Origin: Chrysochromulina parva
Taxonomy: Eukaryota > Haptophyta > Prymnesiales > Chrysochromulinaceae
Reading direction: 5' to 3'
Assembly: GCA_002887195.1 (NCBI GenBank)
Contig: PJAB01000752.1
Span: 1 to 21,263 of the forward strand
Length of the DNA stretch: 21,263 nucleotides
The notes beneath the pieces are model-generated. The model was not told the DNA's origin. It did no database searches and saw nothing but the letters and a program-made list of their open reading frames with translations. The translations under genes and the position numbers were made by a program. Below, piece by piece: positions 1 to 7,575 of this stretch (within the stretch, counting starts at the first letter, position 1; every line of letters starts with the position of its first letter).

Positions 1-118
1 CCCTCGAGTCGGACGGGGCGCCGTCGTGGGCGCCGTCTGAGTCGGTCCAGGCGCCATCGTGGGCGCCCCTCGAGTCGGACGGGGCGCCGTCGTGGGCGCC
101 GTCTGAGTCGGTCCAGGC
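1..118 (-). repeat. 66-bp tandem repeat inside the PWWP gene
   Basis: Two near-identical copies with a 66-bp period start at positions 1 and 67. The period is a multiple of three, so it encodes a 22-residue repeat rich in Asp, Gly, Ala and His (units like SDGAHDGAPSDSR) in the open minus-strand frame. Confidence 0.85.
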
Positions 119-712
119 GCAGATCGAGGCGCCGATCGAGGCACCAATGGACGCCAAGGTCGAGCGATCGAGCGCGCTGTGGTGAGCGCATGACGCGCTG
201 TGATGAGCGGGTGGAGCGCTGTGGTGAGCGGATGGCGCTGTCCATGGTGCGCAGCGCGGCAGCATGTCCGACAGGCCGATCGCATTCACACCCGGAGCAT
301 TCACACCCGGAGCATTCACACCCGGCAGCATGTCCGACAGGCCGATCGCCGCTGCGACGGCGGATACTTCAGTGCACTCCATCCCGATCGCCCAGGACGC
401 GTCGTCGTGAGCGTCGCTCCTCCCCGTGTCGACGCTCACGACGACGCTGTCGTCCGCCGCGCCTGCCGCCGCGCTCGCCGCGGCGCTCGCCGCGGCGCCT
501 CCCATCACGGCCACTCGACGCGCCGCAATGGCGGCCTGCAGCAGCTGCGCCGGCGGGATTGCATGCGTCGCGCCCCGGAGCCGGCGCTCGCCTATTGCCA
601 AATCGGGGATCCTATGAAGCCCTCGGTGCTTGTCGGGCAGGGTGCACCCGAATGTGCCGCATGCATCATCGCCGGGCCGCTTGATCTGCCTCTGCTGCTG
701 CGGCCGAGGGCA

Positions 713-746
<34 letters not shown>

Positions 747-1315
747 AGTGAGGGCGGTGGCGGATGCAGCGGTGCCCGAGACGGCGCCGTCTCGTCCGCT
801 GTGGCAGATGCCTTCATCTGCCACAGCGCCCGCCCCCGCCCCCGCCCTCGGTCTCGGCCTCGGCCTCGGCCACAATCTCGGCCATAATCTCGGCCTCGGC
901 CTCGGCCATGGGGCCCCGGCTTCGGTTTCGGCTTGGGCGGTCCCACCGCAGCTGCAGCGGTGCAAGCGGTCGTGCATGCATCCGGCATGTGCTCTTTCCA
1001 TATTAGGACCTGCTCGCTGTGGAAGAGGCACGTGGTGTGGTCGTGTGGGAAATAAAGCTCCGTGAGCTCTCGGCGCCCCTGCCAGCTCGAACCGACGATG
1101 CGCGCGTCCCAGCTGTCCAGCGAACCTGATGAGGGCGCAATCAGTCAGACGCACTCAGGTGGCAATCAGAGGCCATCCGAGAACAGACGAGGCTTGTCCC
1201 AGCGTTCAGGTGTGAAGAGCGAACCTGGTGTGAAGAGGTGCGCGGGCACCCGTAGCCACGCGCCGATAGGCAGTCTATCCGCTGAGATGCCGCTGCTGCC
1301 GCCCTCGCAACCCCC

Positions 1316-1350
<35 letters not shown>

Positions 1351-2071
1351 AGCCGCTTCCAGAGCCGTCAGGCGCTACCCTGTCGTACTCGCCCTCGCTC
1401 GCCTGCGCGGCGACCCAGGGGTGAGCTGCGAAGCCGCGGTACTCCAAATCTTCGAGCGGCGCATGGCGCCTCGCATACGTCTCGTCGTCGCTCCCGTCCT
1501 CGCTCCCGTCCGCCTCGCCGTCCGCCTCCCCGTCCGCCCCGTCGGCCTGGTCCTCCTGCTGCTCGTCGCCCTCGCCTGCGCTGGTGCCGGCGCACGTTGA
1601 CGACGGTGCAGGGAGGACGCGAAACGACGCGCGTGGCATCGCATCCGGCTTGATCGCTTGATCCATCGGCGGAAGCCGAAGCGCTGCAGCCCGGCAGATG
1701 GCGGCGGGGGAGATGACCGTGCCGTTGATGGACCACGCTTCGTCTTCGTCCGGCGCGACGCCGGCATCTTGATCGCCCTGGGCAGTGGCAGCAGCTGGTC
1801 GATGCATCGCAACCCAAGCGTCCGCAGCCTCGATGGCGTCATGCCATGCCTGCCCTTGTCCACGCGCGGACATTGGGAGCGTCGGGAGATCCGCGTACGG
1901 CCGCAGCCTGCTCAGGCTGCACAGGCCTCGCTTGCTGTCGCCGAAGAAGAGGAGGGACGCGGTGGCGGTGTCGATGAACTGCACTATCGCAGGGTACCAA
2001 AGTCGCTTGCCGAGCCGGGCGAGCACGACGTCGCCGCGGACCAAACTGACACCATGGACAGGAGACAGCAT
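1..2071 (-). CDS. PWWP-domain protein, two exons, 3' end beyond the window
   Basis: Exons on the minus strand are 2071-1225 and 1125-1 (continuing off the window), with a 99-nt GT-AG intron in phase 1. Residues 11-60 read as a PWWP domain: RGDVVLARLG, then LWYPAIV in place of PWWPA, then LFFGD and LSRLRPY, followed by a helix with AWHDAIEAADAW. This fold usually binds methylated histone tails and DNA, so a chromatin role is likely but inferred. An acidic linker and a glycine run (about residues 247-258) follow. Exon 2 is open for all 375 codons (I checked every codon for stops). It begins GSLDSWDARIVG and contains YFPHDHTTCLF, a GR-rich repeat, a polyproline run and, near residue 437, CGTFGCTLPDKHRGLH, a motif I believe recurs in algal proteins. 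If the intron were not spliced, the protein would stop at 1166 after 301 residues. The start ATG lies 226 bp from the divergent LETM1-like start. Confidence 0.72.
262..352 (-). repeat. 15-bp x3 repeat flanked by a 24-bp direct repeat
   Basis: Three copies of a 15-bp unit (CATTCACACCCGGAG type) sit between two copies of CAGCATGTCCGACAGGCCGA. In the coding frame the array reads as PGVNA repeats between two IGLSDML segments, so all lengths keep the frame. Confidence 0.75.
714..915 (-). repeat. Low-complexity coding repeats (polyproline and Gly-Arg)
   Basis: A GCG/CGG trinucleotide run at about 714-747 encodes polyproline on the minus strand. A hexanucleotide CTCGGC-type run at about 850-910 encodes alternating Gly-Arg with occasional Asp. 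Neither breaks the reading frame of the PWWP gene. Confidence 0.8.
1126..1224 (-). other. Intron of the PWWP gene
   Basis: The donor is CACACCAG|GTTCGCTC and the acceptor is CCCTCATCAG|GTTCGCTG. The intron's first seven bases, GTTCGCT, equal the first seven bases of exon 2. The 3' end carries the TGATTGCG...CCTCATCAG motif seen in the other genes. A short copy of the exon end (CTCTTCACACC) lies just inside the donor. Confidence 0.7.
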
Positions 2072-2297
2072 GATCCGAAAGCAGGACCCACACGCCTTGT
2101 GCGCCAGTTCGCTTCCACAGACGGCGGACGAAAAGCGGGGAGGAGGTTCTGGGCGTCGCTTTGGGAGGGGATGTTGCGATTAACGGCGCGGGTATCACCG
2201 AAAGTGTGTTCGTTTCGATATGTGAAATTCCACCCAGATTGTCCCGAGACTTGTGGTGCGCTGCTTTTCTGCGGCAATTCCCAAGTGGCTTGACAAG
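2072..2297. promoter_or_regulatory. Divergent promoter region between the PWWP and LETM1-like genes
   Basis: This 226-bp gap separates the two start codons. It is less GC-rich than the flanking exons. I see no clear TATA box. Assignment as a shared promoter rests on position only. Confidence 0.45.
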
Positions 2298-5200
2298 ATG
2301 CACGCGGCAATGCTCGTCAGCTTGCTGTACCCGCCGATCACGGGCTACAGCGTGGCGTACGGCCCCGGGGCACACAGCGTGCCGCCGATCGCTCCGCAGC
2401 GGCGACCCGCGCCAGCGCGTGTGGCAGCTCTGAGGATGGAGGTGGAGGCGGCGGCGCCATCGGCGGTCCAGTTGGCTGTGTCCTCCACTTTCCAGCTCCC
2501 AGGTGGCAGCGCCGGCAGCAGCATAGGCAGCAGCAGCAGCGATGGCGGCGATGGCGGCGTCGGAGAGGAGGACTGGTCGTTCTGGCTGTCGCGCCCGCGA
2601 TACGCCCGCTTGCGCGACATCGCCCTCTCCATCACCGTGCGAAGGACGGTCAACGAGGCGGAGCTCGCGCTCAAGCTCGCTCGGGAGTACTCGTCGAATC
2701 CGTCGCTGCTCCAGGATATCGACTTCTCGTCGCTGATCCTGCGGCTACAGAGAGACATCGACGTGAACAACGCGCCGCTCAGCGCCTCCGGGATGCTCTC
2801 GGCGGCCGAGCTCGACGAGATCTTGAAGCGCCAGATCGACGCGATCGCCGAGCTGAAGGCCAACCCTCTGGCGCTCGAGCTGGCGCTGGATGGAGCGGTG
2901 AGCGGCGCGGCGGGAAAGCTGCCCAAGCTGCGCCGCGTCATCTCGCGCGCTCGTGAGCTCCCATTAACGATCGATCTGCCCGCCATCCAAGGAGACGGCG
3001 GTCTGGACTTCCGACTCGCTCTCAATGAGAGCAAGAACGTCGTCGAGGCGGTCCAGCAGGCGTGGCAGCGGCTGAGCGGCACGTCGCCCGAGAAAGAAGA
3101 GACTCTCATGACCCTCCAGCAAGAGTCGCGGGCGTTGCTCTCTCTACGCGCCGAGGCGACGAAACTCCGTGGAGGTGATGGCGTCTGATTGCCACTGATT
3201 GCCATTGATTGCCATTGATTGCCATTGATTGCCATTGATTGCCATTGATTGCCACTGATTGCCATCAGAGGCGACGAAACTCCGTGGAGGTGATGGCGTC
3301 TGATTGCCACTGATTGCCACTGATTGCCATTGATTGTCATTGATTGCCATTGATTGCCATTGATTGCCACTGATTGCCATCAGAGGCGACGAAACTCCGT
3401 GGAGGTGATGGCGTCTGATTGCCATTGATTGCCCTTGATTGCCATTGACTGCCATTGATTGCCATTGATTGCCATCAGAGGCGACGAAACTCCGTGGAGG
3501 TGATGGCGTCTGATTGCCATTGATTGCCCTTGATTGCCATTGATTGCCCTTGATTGCCCTTGACTGCCATCAGAGGCGACGAAACTCCGTGGAGGTGATG
3601 GCGTCCGATTGCCATTCGAGTGCGGCTGATGGCCACACGAGTGCAGCTGATTGCCACCCGACGCCCCTTGACGAACCCGACTCCCCTTTCGCAGGCATCA
3701 AGCTCGTGCAGCGCCAAAAGGAGCTCAAGGCGGCCTACCTAATTAGGTTTGGCACCTCGGCAGGATTGATGGAGGAGACGTTACGCGCGGACGTGGCCAT
3801 CTGCAAGCTCCAAAAGGAGCTCGGGCTTAAGTACGTTGATTGCCATTGATTGCCATTGATTGCCATTGATTGCAGATGATTGCCGATGATTGCCAATGAT
3901 TCGCGAGCTGGAAGAGGGATCGTGGGCTCAAGTCCGCTCTCATCTTCGTGATTGCCTTATGATTGTGACTCGATTGCGACTGATGATCCCTGATTGCGTC
4001 TCCCTAATATGGCAGGTCCGCTCTGCTCGAAATGGAGCGCATCTTCCTGACTCTCGAGTCTGAGCTCGCACTCACCTCGTCCCTCATCGACCAGGTGATT
4101 GATTACGTCTGATTGCATCCTGATGGGGACTGATTACTCTCGAGTCTGAGCTCGCACTCACCTCGTCCCTCATCGACCAGGTGAGGACCACTGAGGACCA
4201 CTGAGGACCACTGAGTGCTATTTGATGACCTCCCATGACCTCCCATGACCTCCCATGACCACGGATGCTCCCCCGTCCGTCACCGGCCAGCTGCTCGAGG
4301 CCGTGCAGCGCTACGGCGAGATGGAGGCGAGATTGCACGCGATGGTGACCGAGGTGCAGCGAGATCAGCATGCACGCGTGGACGAGGATCAGCTACTTCA
4401 GCTCGAGCAGCAGATCTTCGTAGAGCTCTTGCAACTGGGGCTGCAGTCACAGGTAATTGACAACCTTTGAGTGCATTCTGACGACATCCGATGACCTTTG
4501 AGAGCATACTGATGACATCCGATGACCTTTGAGAGCATGCTGATGACATCCGATGACCTTTGAGAGCATACTGATGGCATCCGATGACCTTTGAGTGCAT
4601 ACTGATGACATCTGGTCGCATCTCGCAGGACACGGGTAGACCGGAAAGCTTCTCGTGGCCGCGCACGCGCGAGGCGCTCCAGGTCAATGCCAAGCGTGCC
4701 GGCGAAGGGCTTGCGTTCTACTCCCGAGGCCTCCGGCTCATGGGCGAGGATGTTCAGCTGATGGTCAATATGATCAGCCGCGCCGTCGTCCAAGGGTGCG
4801 CTGATTGCGTCTGATTGCGTCTGATTGCGTCTAATTGCCTAATATGATCAGCCGCGCCGTCGGCCAAGGGTACGCCCAAGACGACGCGAAGCTCTCTCAC
4901 TGATGACTGATGACCTCACTGATGACCGTTGATCTCTCACTGATGGCCGTTGATTACCAAGGGTATGGGAAGCTCTCCCCACAGCAGAGGTAGGGGAGGC
5001 ATGACAGTGCTCCCCACGGCGCCCTCTCCCCACAGGTACACCCTCAAGCCGCGGGAGGCGAAGTTGCTGCAGCGCATAGCCAAGGACCTCTTCACGCTCG
5101 TGCCCTTCGTCATCATCCTCATCATCCCTCTCTCGCCACTCGGGCATGTGCTCGTCTTCTCCTTCATCCAGCGCTTCTTCCCAGGTGATCTCCCGCTGAT

Positions 5201-5753
5201 CTCCCGCTCATCTCTGACCTCGGATGACCTCGGATGACCTCGGATGACCTCGGATGACCTCGGATGATCACGGATGATCACGGATGATCACGGATGATCT
5301 CGGATGACACCTGATGACCCTTTGGAGTGCCTCTGAGCGCGATCTCGTCCTCGGCAGATTTCTACCCGTCGCAATTCACAGAGTCTCGTCAGAACATCAT
5401 GTCGATGTACTCGGCCATCACAGCCCCGAGCACAGGTGCGCTGACGAACCTCTGACGAACCTCTGATGACCTATGATTGCCTTCCTCATCACAGCCCCGA
5501 GCACAGGTGCGCGGCTGAGCCTCGGTGCGGACCTCTGATGACCTATGATGAGGACCTCTGATTGCCTCCCTCATCAGGTGCGCGGCTGAGCCTCGGTGCG
5601 GACCCAGCAGAGCAGACGGAACAGGCGGGGGAGGTGGCGCAAGCAGTTGCGGGTGCGGTCATTGGCACCGAGGTGGCGCTGATGAAGGCCGAGGTGACGG
5701 AGACGGGCAAGGCGGAGGCGGAGGCTACGGGCAAGGCGGAGACGAAGTCCTGA
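2298..5753 (+). CDS. LETM1-like membrane protein, eight exons, probably plastid-targeted
   Basis: Exons are 2298-3174, 3695-3830, 4016-4094, 4291-4452, 4629-4795, 5036-5184, 5358-5435 and 5578-5753. All seven introns are GT-AG and every phase closes, giving 607 residues. Residues about 475-545 form the LETM1 core: [20 protein letters not shown], then the membrane helix ending [20 protein letters not shown], then [12 protein letters not shown]. The PLSPLGH form resembles the plastid LETM1-like branch more than mitochondrial LETM1. LETM1 proteins act in inner-membrane cation/proton exchange and organelle volume control. The N-terminus ([16 protein letters not shown], then a basic/alanine stretch [10 protein letters not shown]) could be a bipartite plastid leader, but the start and targeting are inferred. 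Exons 2-5 are rich in predicted helix and coiled-coil-like sequence. The C-terminal tail is Ala/Glu/Lys-rich. The ATG at 2298 is the first one in frame. Confidence 0.88.
3175..3694 (+). repeat. LETM1-like intron 1: TGATTGCCAT decamer arrays and four exon-end copies
   Basis: This 520-nt phase-1 intron has donor GGAG|GTGATGGCG and acceptor CCTTTCGCAG|GCATC. It holds long runs of the 10-bp unit TGATTGCCAT. They are interrupted four times (near 3268, 3388, 3478 and 3574) by CAGAGGCGACGAAACTCCGT followed by GGAG and GTGATGGCG, which repeats the end of exon 1 and its 5' splice site. Confidence 0.9.
3831..4015 (+). repeat. LETM1-like intron 2: decamer repeat and partial exon-junction copy
   Basis: This phase-2 intron opens GTACGTTGATTGCC and ends ATATGGCAG. 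It has TGATTGCCAT-type repeats at 3838-3900. At about 3926-3949 the sequence GGGCTCAAGTCCGCTC closely matches the spliced junction of exons 2 and 3 (GGGCTTAA|GTCCGCTC). Confidence 0.82.
4095..4290 (+). repeat. LETM1-like intron 3: exon-end copy and two decamer arrays
   Basis: A nearly 50-bp copy of the exon 3 end and its donor (ACTCTCGAGTCTGAGCTCGC onward to GACCAGGTGA) recurs at about 4135-4184. It is followed by the 10-bp arrays CTGAGGACCA x3 and TGACCTCCCA x3. The acceptor is CACCGGCCAG|CTGCTC, phase 0. Confidence 0.88.
4453..4628 (+). repeat. LETM1-like intron 4: about 31-bp tandem repeat
   Basis: This phase-0 intron is largely four to five copies of a roughly 31-bp unit composed of TGATGACATC, CGATGACCTT and TGAGAGCATAC. 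The acceptor is GCATCTCGCAG|GACACG. Confidence 0.88.
4796..5035 (+). repeat. LETM1-like intron 5: TGATTGCGTC decamers and exon-end copy
   Basis: The intron starts GTGCGCTGATTGCG with three TGATTGCGTC units. At about 4841-4869 it carries AATATGATCAGCCGCGCCGT plus CGGCCAAGG|GTACG, a copy of the exon 5 end and donor with one changed base. The acceptor is CTCCCCACAG|GTACACC, phase 2. Confidence 0.86.
5185..5357 (+). repeat. LETM1-like intron 6: CGGATGACCT and CGGATGATCA decamers
   Basis: Tandem 10-bp units fill 5218-5309: first CGGATGACCT, then CGGATGATCA. The donor is CCCAG|GTGATC and the acceptor is CCTCGGCAG|ATTTCTA, phase 1. Confidence 0.88.
5436..5577 (+). repeat. LETM1-like intron 7 containing an unsplit copy of the exon 7/exon 8 boundary
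   Basis: The exon 7 end is ATCACAGCCCCGAGCACAG|GTGCGCTGA. The exon 8 start is CATCAG|GTGCGCGGCTGAGCC. Inside the intron, at about 5489-5533, ATCACAGCCCCGAGCACAG runs directly into GTGCGCGGCTGAGCCTCGG. This looks like the intron-free ancestral order. Confidence 0.88.
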
Positions 5754-5880
5754 TCATGGCATGCTGGTGATGGCATGCTGATGATGGGCACTGTGGAGAC
5801 AAAGTCATAAGTAGATAAAGGAGCAATGGCCGTCAGAAGCGTGAGTGCTGCGGCCGACACCGGCGCCGTTGGCGGCGCGA

Positions 5881-6020
5881 ATCACCGTAACGAAACGTCC
5901 ATGGCCTGTGGGATCATCACCGTAACGAAACGTCCATGGCCTGTGGGATCATCACCGTAACGAAACGTCCATGGCCTGTGGGATCATCACCGTAACGAAA
6001 CGTCCATGGCCTGTGGGATC
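5881..6020. repeat. 35-bp tandem repeat, four copies
   Basis: Four near-perfect head-to-tail copies start at 5881, 5916, 5951 and 5986; the unit begins ATCACCGTAACGAAACGTCC and continues ATGGCCTGTGGGATC. There are no spacers, so it is a minisatellite and not a CRISPR array. It lies about 130 bp past the stop codon of the LETM1-like gene. Confidence 0.95.
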
Positions 6021-6425
6021 AGCCTTTGGGACGCGATGAGGCCTCATGGCGGGCGTTATGAGGCGTCATGGCGGGCGCACACACGCACACACGCTATGAG
6101 CAGGCGCGCGCGTGCGGGGTGCCAGGTGAGAGAGAGAGAGAGAGGAGGACCTGAATCCCGCACTCTCGCAGTCACTTAGCCCCCCACTTTGCCTCCCCGC
6201 TTTGCCCCCCCCACCTCCAGCTGCTGGGGTGGGGGAAGAGCAGAGAGGACCTGAATCCCACAGTGCCGCCAGTTACTTTCGCCCCTCCCCCCTCAGTCTC
6301 GGGCGAGTGGTGAGACGAAGGTGCAGGAGCGCAACGGACTGCGCGTACAGTGGGAGAATCGTCTCGGAATACATGTTGTAGTGCGTGTGTGTCGAATACA
6401 TGTTGCACAGCAAAAACGAAAATAC

Positions 6426-6445
6426 CGTCGTACAATTGTACGACG
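6426..6445. other. Perfect 20-bp palindrome
   Basis: CGTCGTACAATTGTACGACG is its own reverse complement with no spacer. It lies in a low-GC patch about 145 bp upstream of a weak ORF. A related core, GTACAATTGTA, occurs near 20468 upstream of the second U-box gene, so it may be a binding site for a dimeric factor. That role is inference. Confidence 0.6.
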
Positions 6446-6588
6446 TCCCCCCAATTGGATGAATTTTCTACTCAACTTTGTTGTCCGATTTGGAAAATCT
6501 CTGAAATCTCCGATGTGGCAAGTAGAAGTTTGAAAAAAGGGCGTTCGCGTGATTGAACACCCGATTGTGGAATCGCAAGTTTCGCGAC

Positions 6589-6942
6589 ATGCTTGAGGAC
6601 TCTCTCGCGTCGCGGCTTGCCGAGAGGCGTCAGCTCAGTCAGCGCCGCCGCAGCGAAAGACCGGCTTCCCCCTGGGCTCAAGCGAGCATGAGCCTACGTA
6701 CTCTATCACCTCTGTCACGTCGCGCAGAGACAGCGCGCACGAAGTTGTTTTCCGATGAGAAGGAGCCCTTGGCCATGTTCTCGCCCGAATTCTTTTCGTT
6801 GGTGTACACCGAGCAGAAGCAAGATCGCGCGACCGGCACCACGGAGCAGCAGAGGCGTGTGCTGCTCGCGCCCCGCTCACGCGATTCGTCGCCTCGACAC
6901 GGGGGGACGCCATCACCGACGCTCGTACTCCCCATCTGGTAG
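6589..6942 (+). CDS. Weak hypothetical ORF, 117 residues
   Basis: The frame starts at the first ATG (MLEDSLASRL) and ends LVLPIW. It is Arg/Ser-rich with one more ordinary stretch (KEPLAMFSPEFFSLVYTEQK). I recognise no domain, and an overlapping minus-strand frame is equally long. It sits downstream of an AT-richer region that could be a promoter. It is listed only as a candidate and may be non-coding. Confidence 0.2.
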   Translation: MLEDSLASRLAERRQLSQRRRSERPASPWAQASMSLRTLSPLSRRAETARTKLFSDEKEPLAMFSPEFFSLVYTEQKQDRATGTTEQQRRVLLAPRSRDSSPRHGGTPSPTLVLPIW

Positions 6943-7575
6943 CCCCCCCCCCGTCGCGCGCTCGTGGGGATCCGCCCACATCCGAATGTCGACGATCTGC
7001 TCACCTACGGTCGGATAGGCTTCGATCGGGTAGGTGACGAACCCGGCCTCTCTGCTGACTAATGAGCTTCGCGGAGTGCTCTGCGATCTCATGCTCCGGT
7101 GTACCCTTGTAAAGGGTCTGGCTCAGTTGCGTGTGGCCTTCAGGATGAGCGTGACTCGCTCAGGCCGCGTACGGCTCCAGTGATGTCTACTTGTGCATTC
7201 CATGTATTCAGTGCGCGTGCGTGTCGGTGTGGAATCTGACTCGTGCGCGTGCCGAGGTCAAAAGGGGAGGGGCTCAGGGCCGCCGGCTTGATGAACAAGC
7301 GGTGTCGTGTGTGTATCGGTCTGTATGGCGCTGGGTGTCTGCTGTGTCGGTCTCTCGCCGCCTTGAGCGCGGCGCGATCGTCGACGGTTCCTTATTTCTT
7401 CTAAGTCGAGAGTATCGGGAATAAATTTTAATATCCCGTATGTGGTATGACTTCGATCGCCCGTCGCTAACGACACCTAAATAGAAACGATCAAAGGGAT
7501 CGTGCGCGATCGCGATCGGGAGGCGAGATGTGGCGTGGATCGACAAGTTGACTCTCGATACTCAAACTCGATCGG

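Larger units (their letters stand above)
5754..7575. other. Convergent intergenic stretch with simple repeats and no firm gene
   Basis: It lies between the 3' ends of the LETM1-like gene and the DNAJC22-like gene. It holds the 35-bp repeat at 5881-6020, CA-type repeats at 6081-6095, a GA run at 6127-6144 and a duplicated segment (GAGGACCTGAATCCC at about 6145 and 6245). It also has two copies of GAATACATGTTG (about 6367 and 6394), a palindrome and an AT-richer patch at 7390-7490. One weak ORF is listed separately. I recognise no tRNA or rRNA here. Confidence 0.6.

Noticed and set aside
190..1065. Several plus-strand ORFs at the left edge
   Set aside because: Composition is Arg/Ala-rich with no domain, and they overlap the minus-strand exon that joins in phase to the PWWP exon.
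2345..3717. Minus-strand ORFs made of [10 protein letters not shown] repeats
   Set aside because: They are the reverse translation of the TGATTGCCAT intron array (period 30 nt = 10 residues) and overlap the well-supported LETM1-like exon 1 and intron 1.
3900..3955. Extra LETM1-like exon containing GGGCTCAAGTCCGCTC
   Set aside because: Including it (AG at about 3905 to GT at about 3950) would leave the next exon out of frame, so it is treated as a decayed copy inside intron 2.
5881..6020. CRISPR array
   Set aside because: The repeats are head to tail without spacers, and the window is eukaryotic.
5754..7575. tRNA or other structured RNA gene
   Set aside because: I looked for T-loop and anticodon-arm patterns on both strands by eye and found none that fold. 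A covariance-model scan would be decisive.
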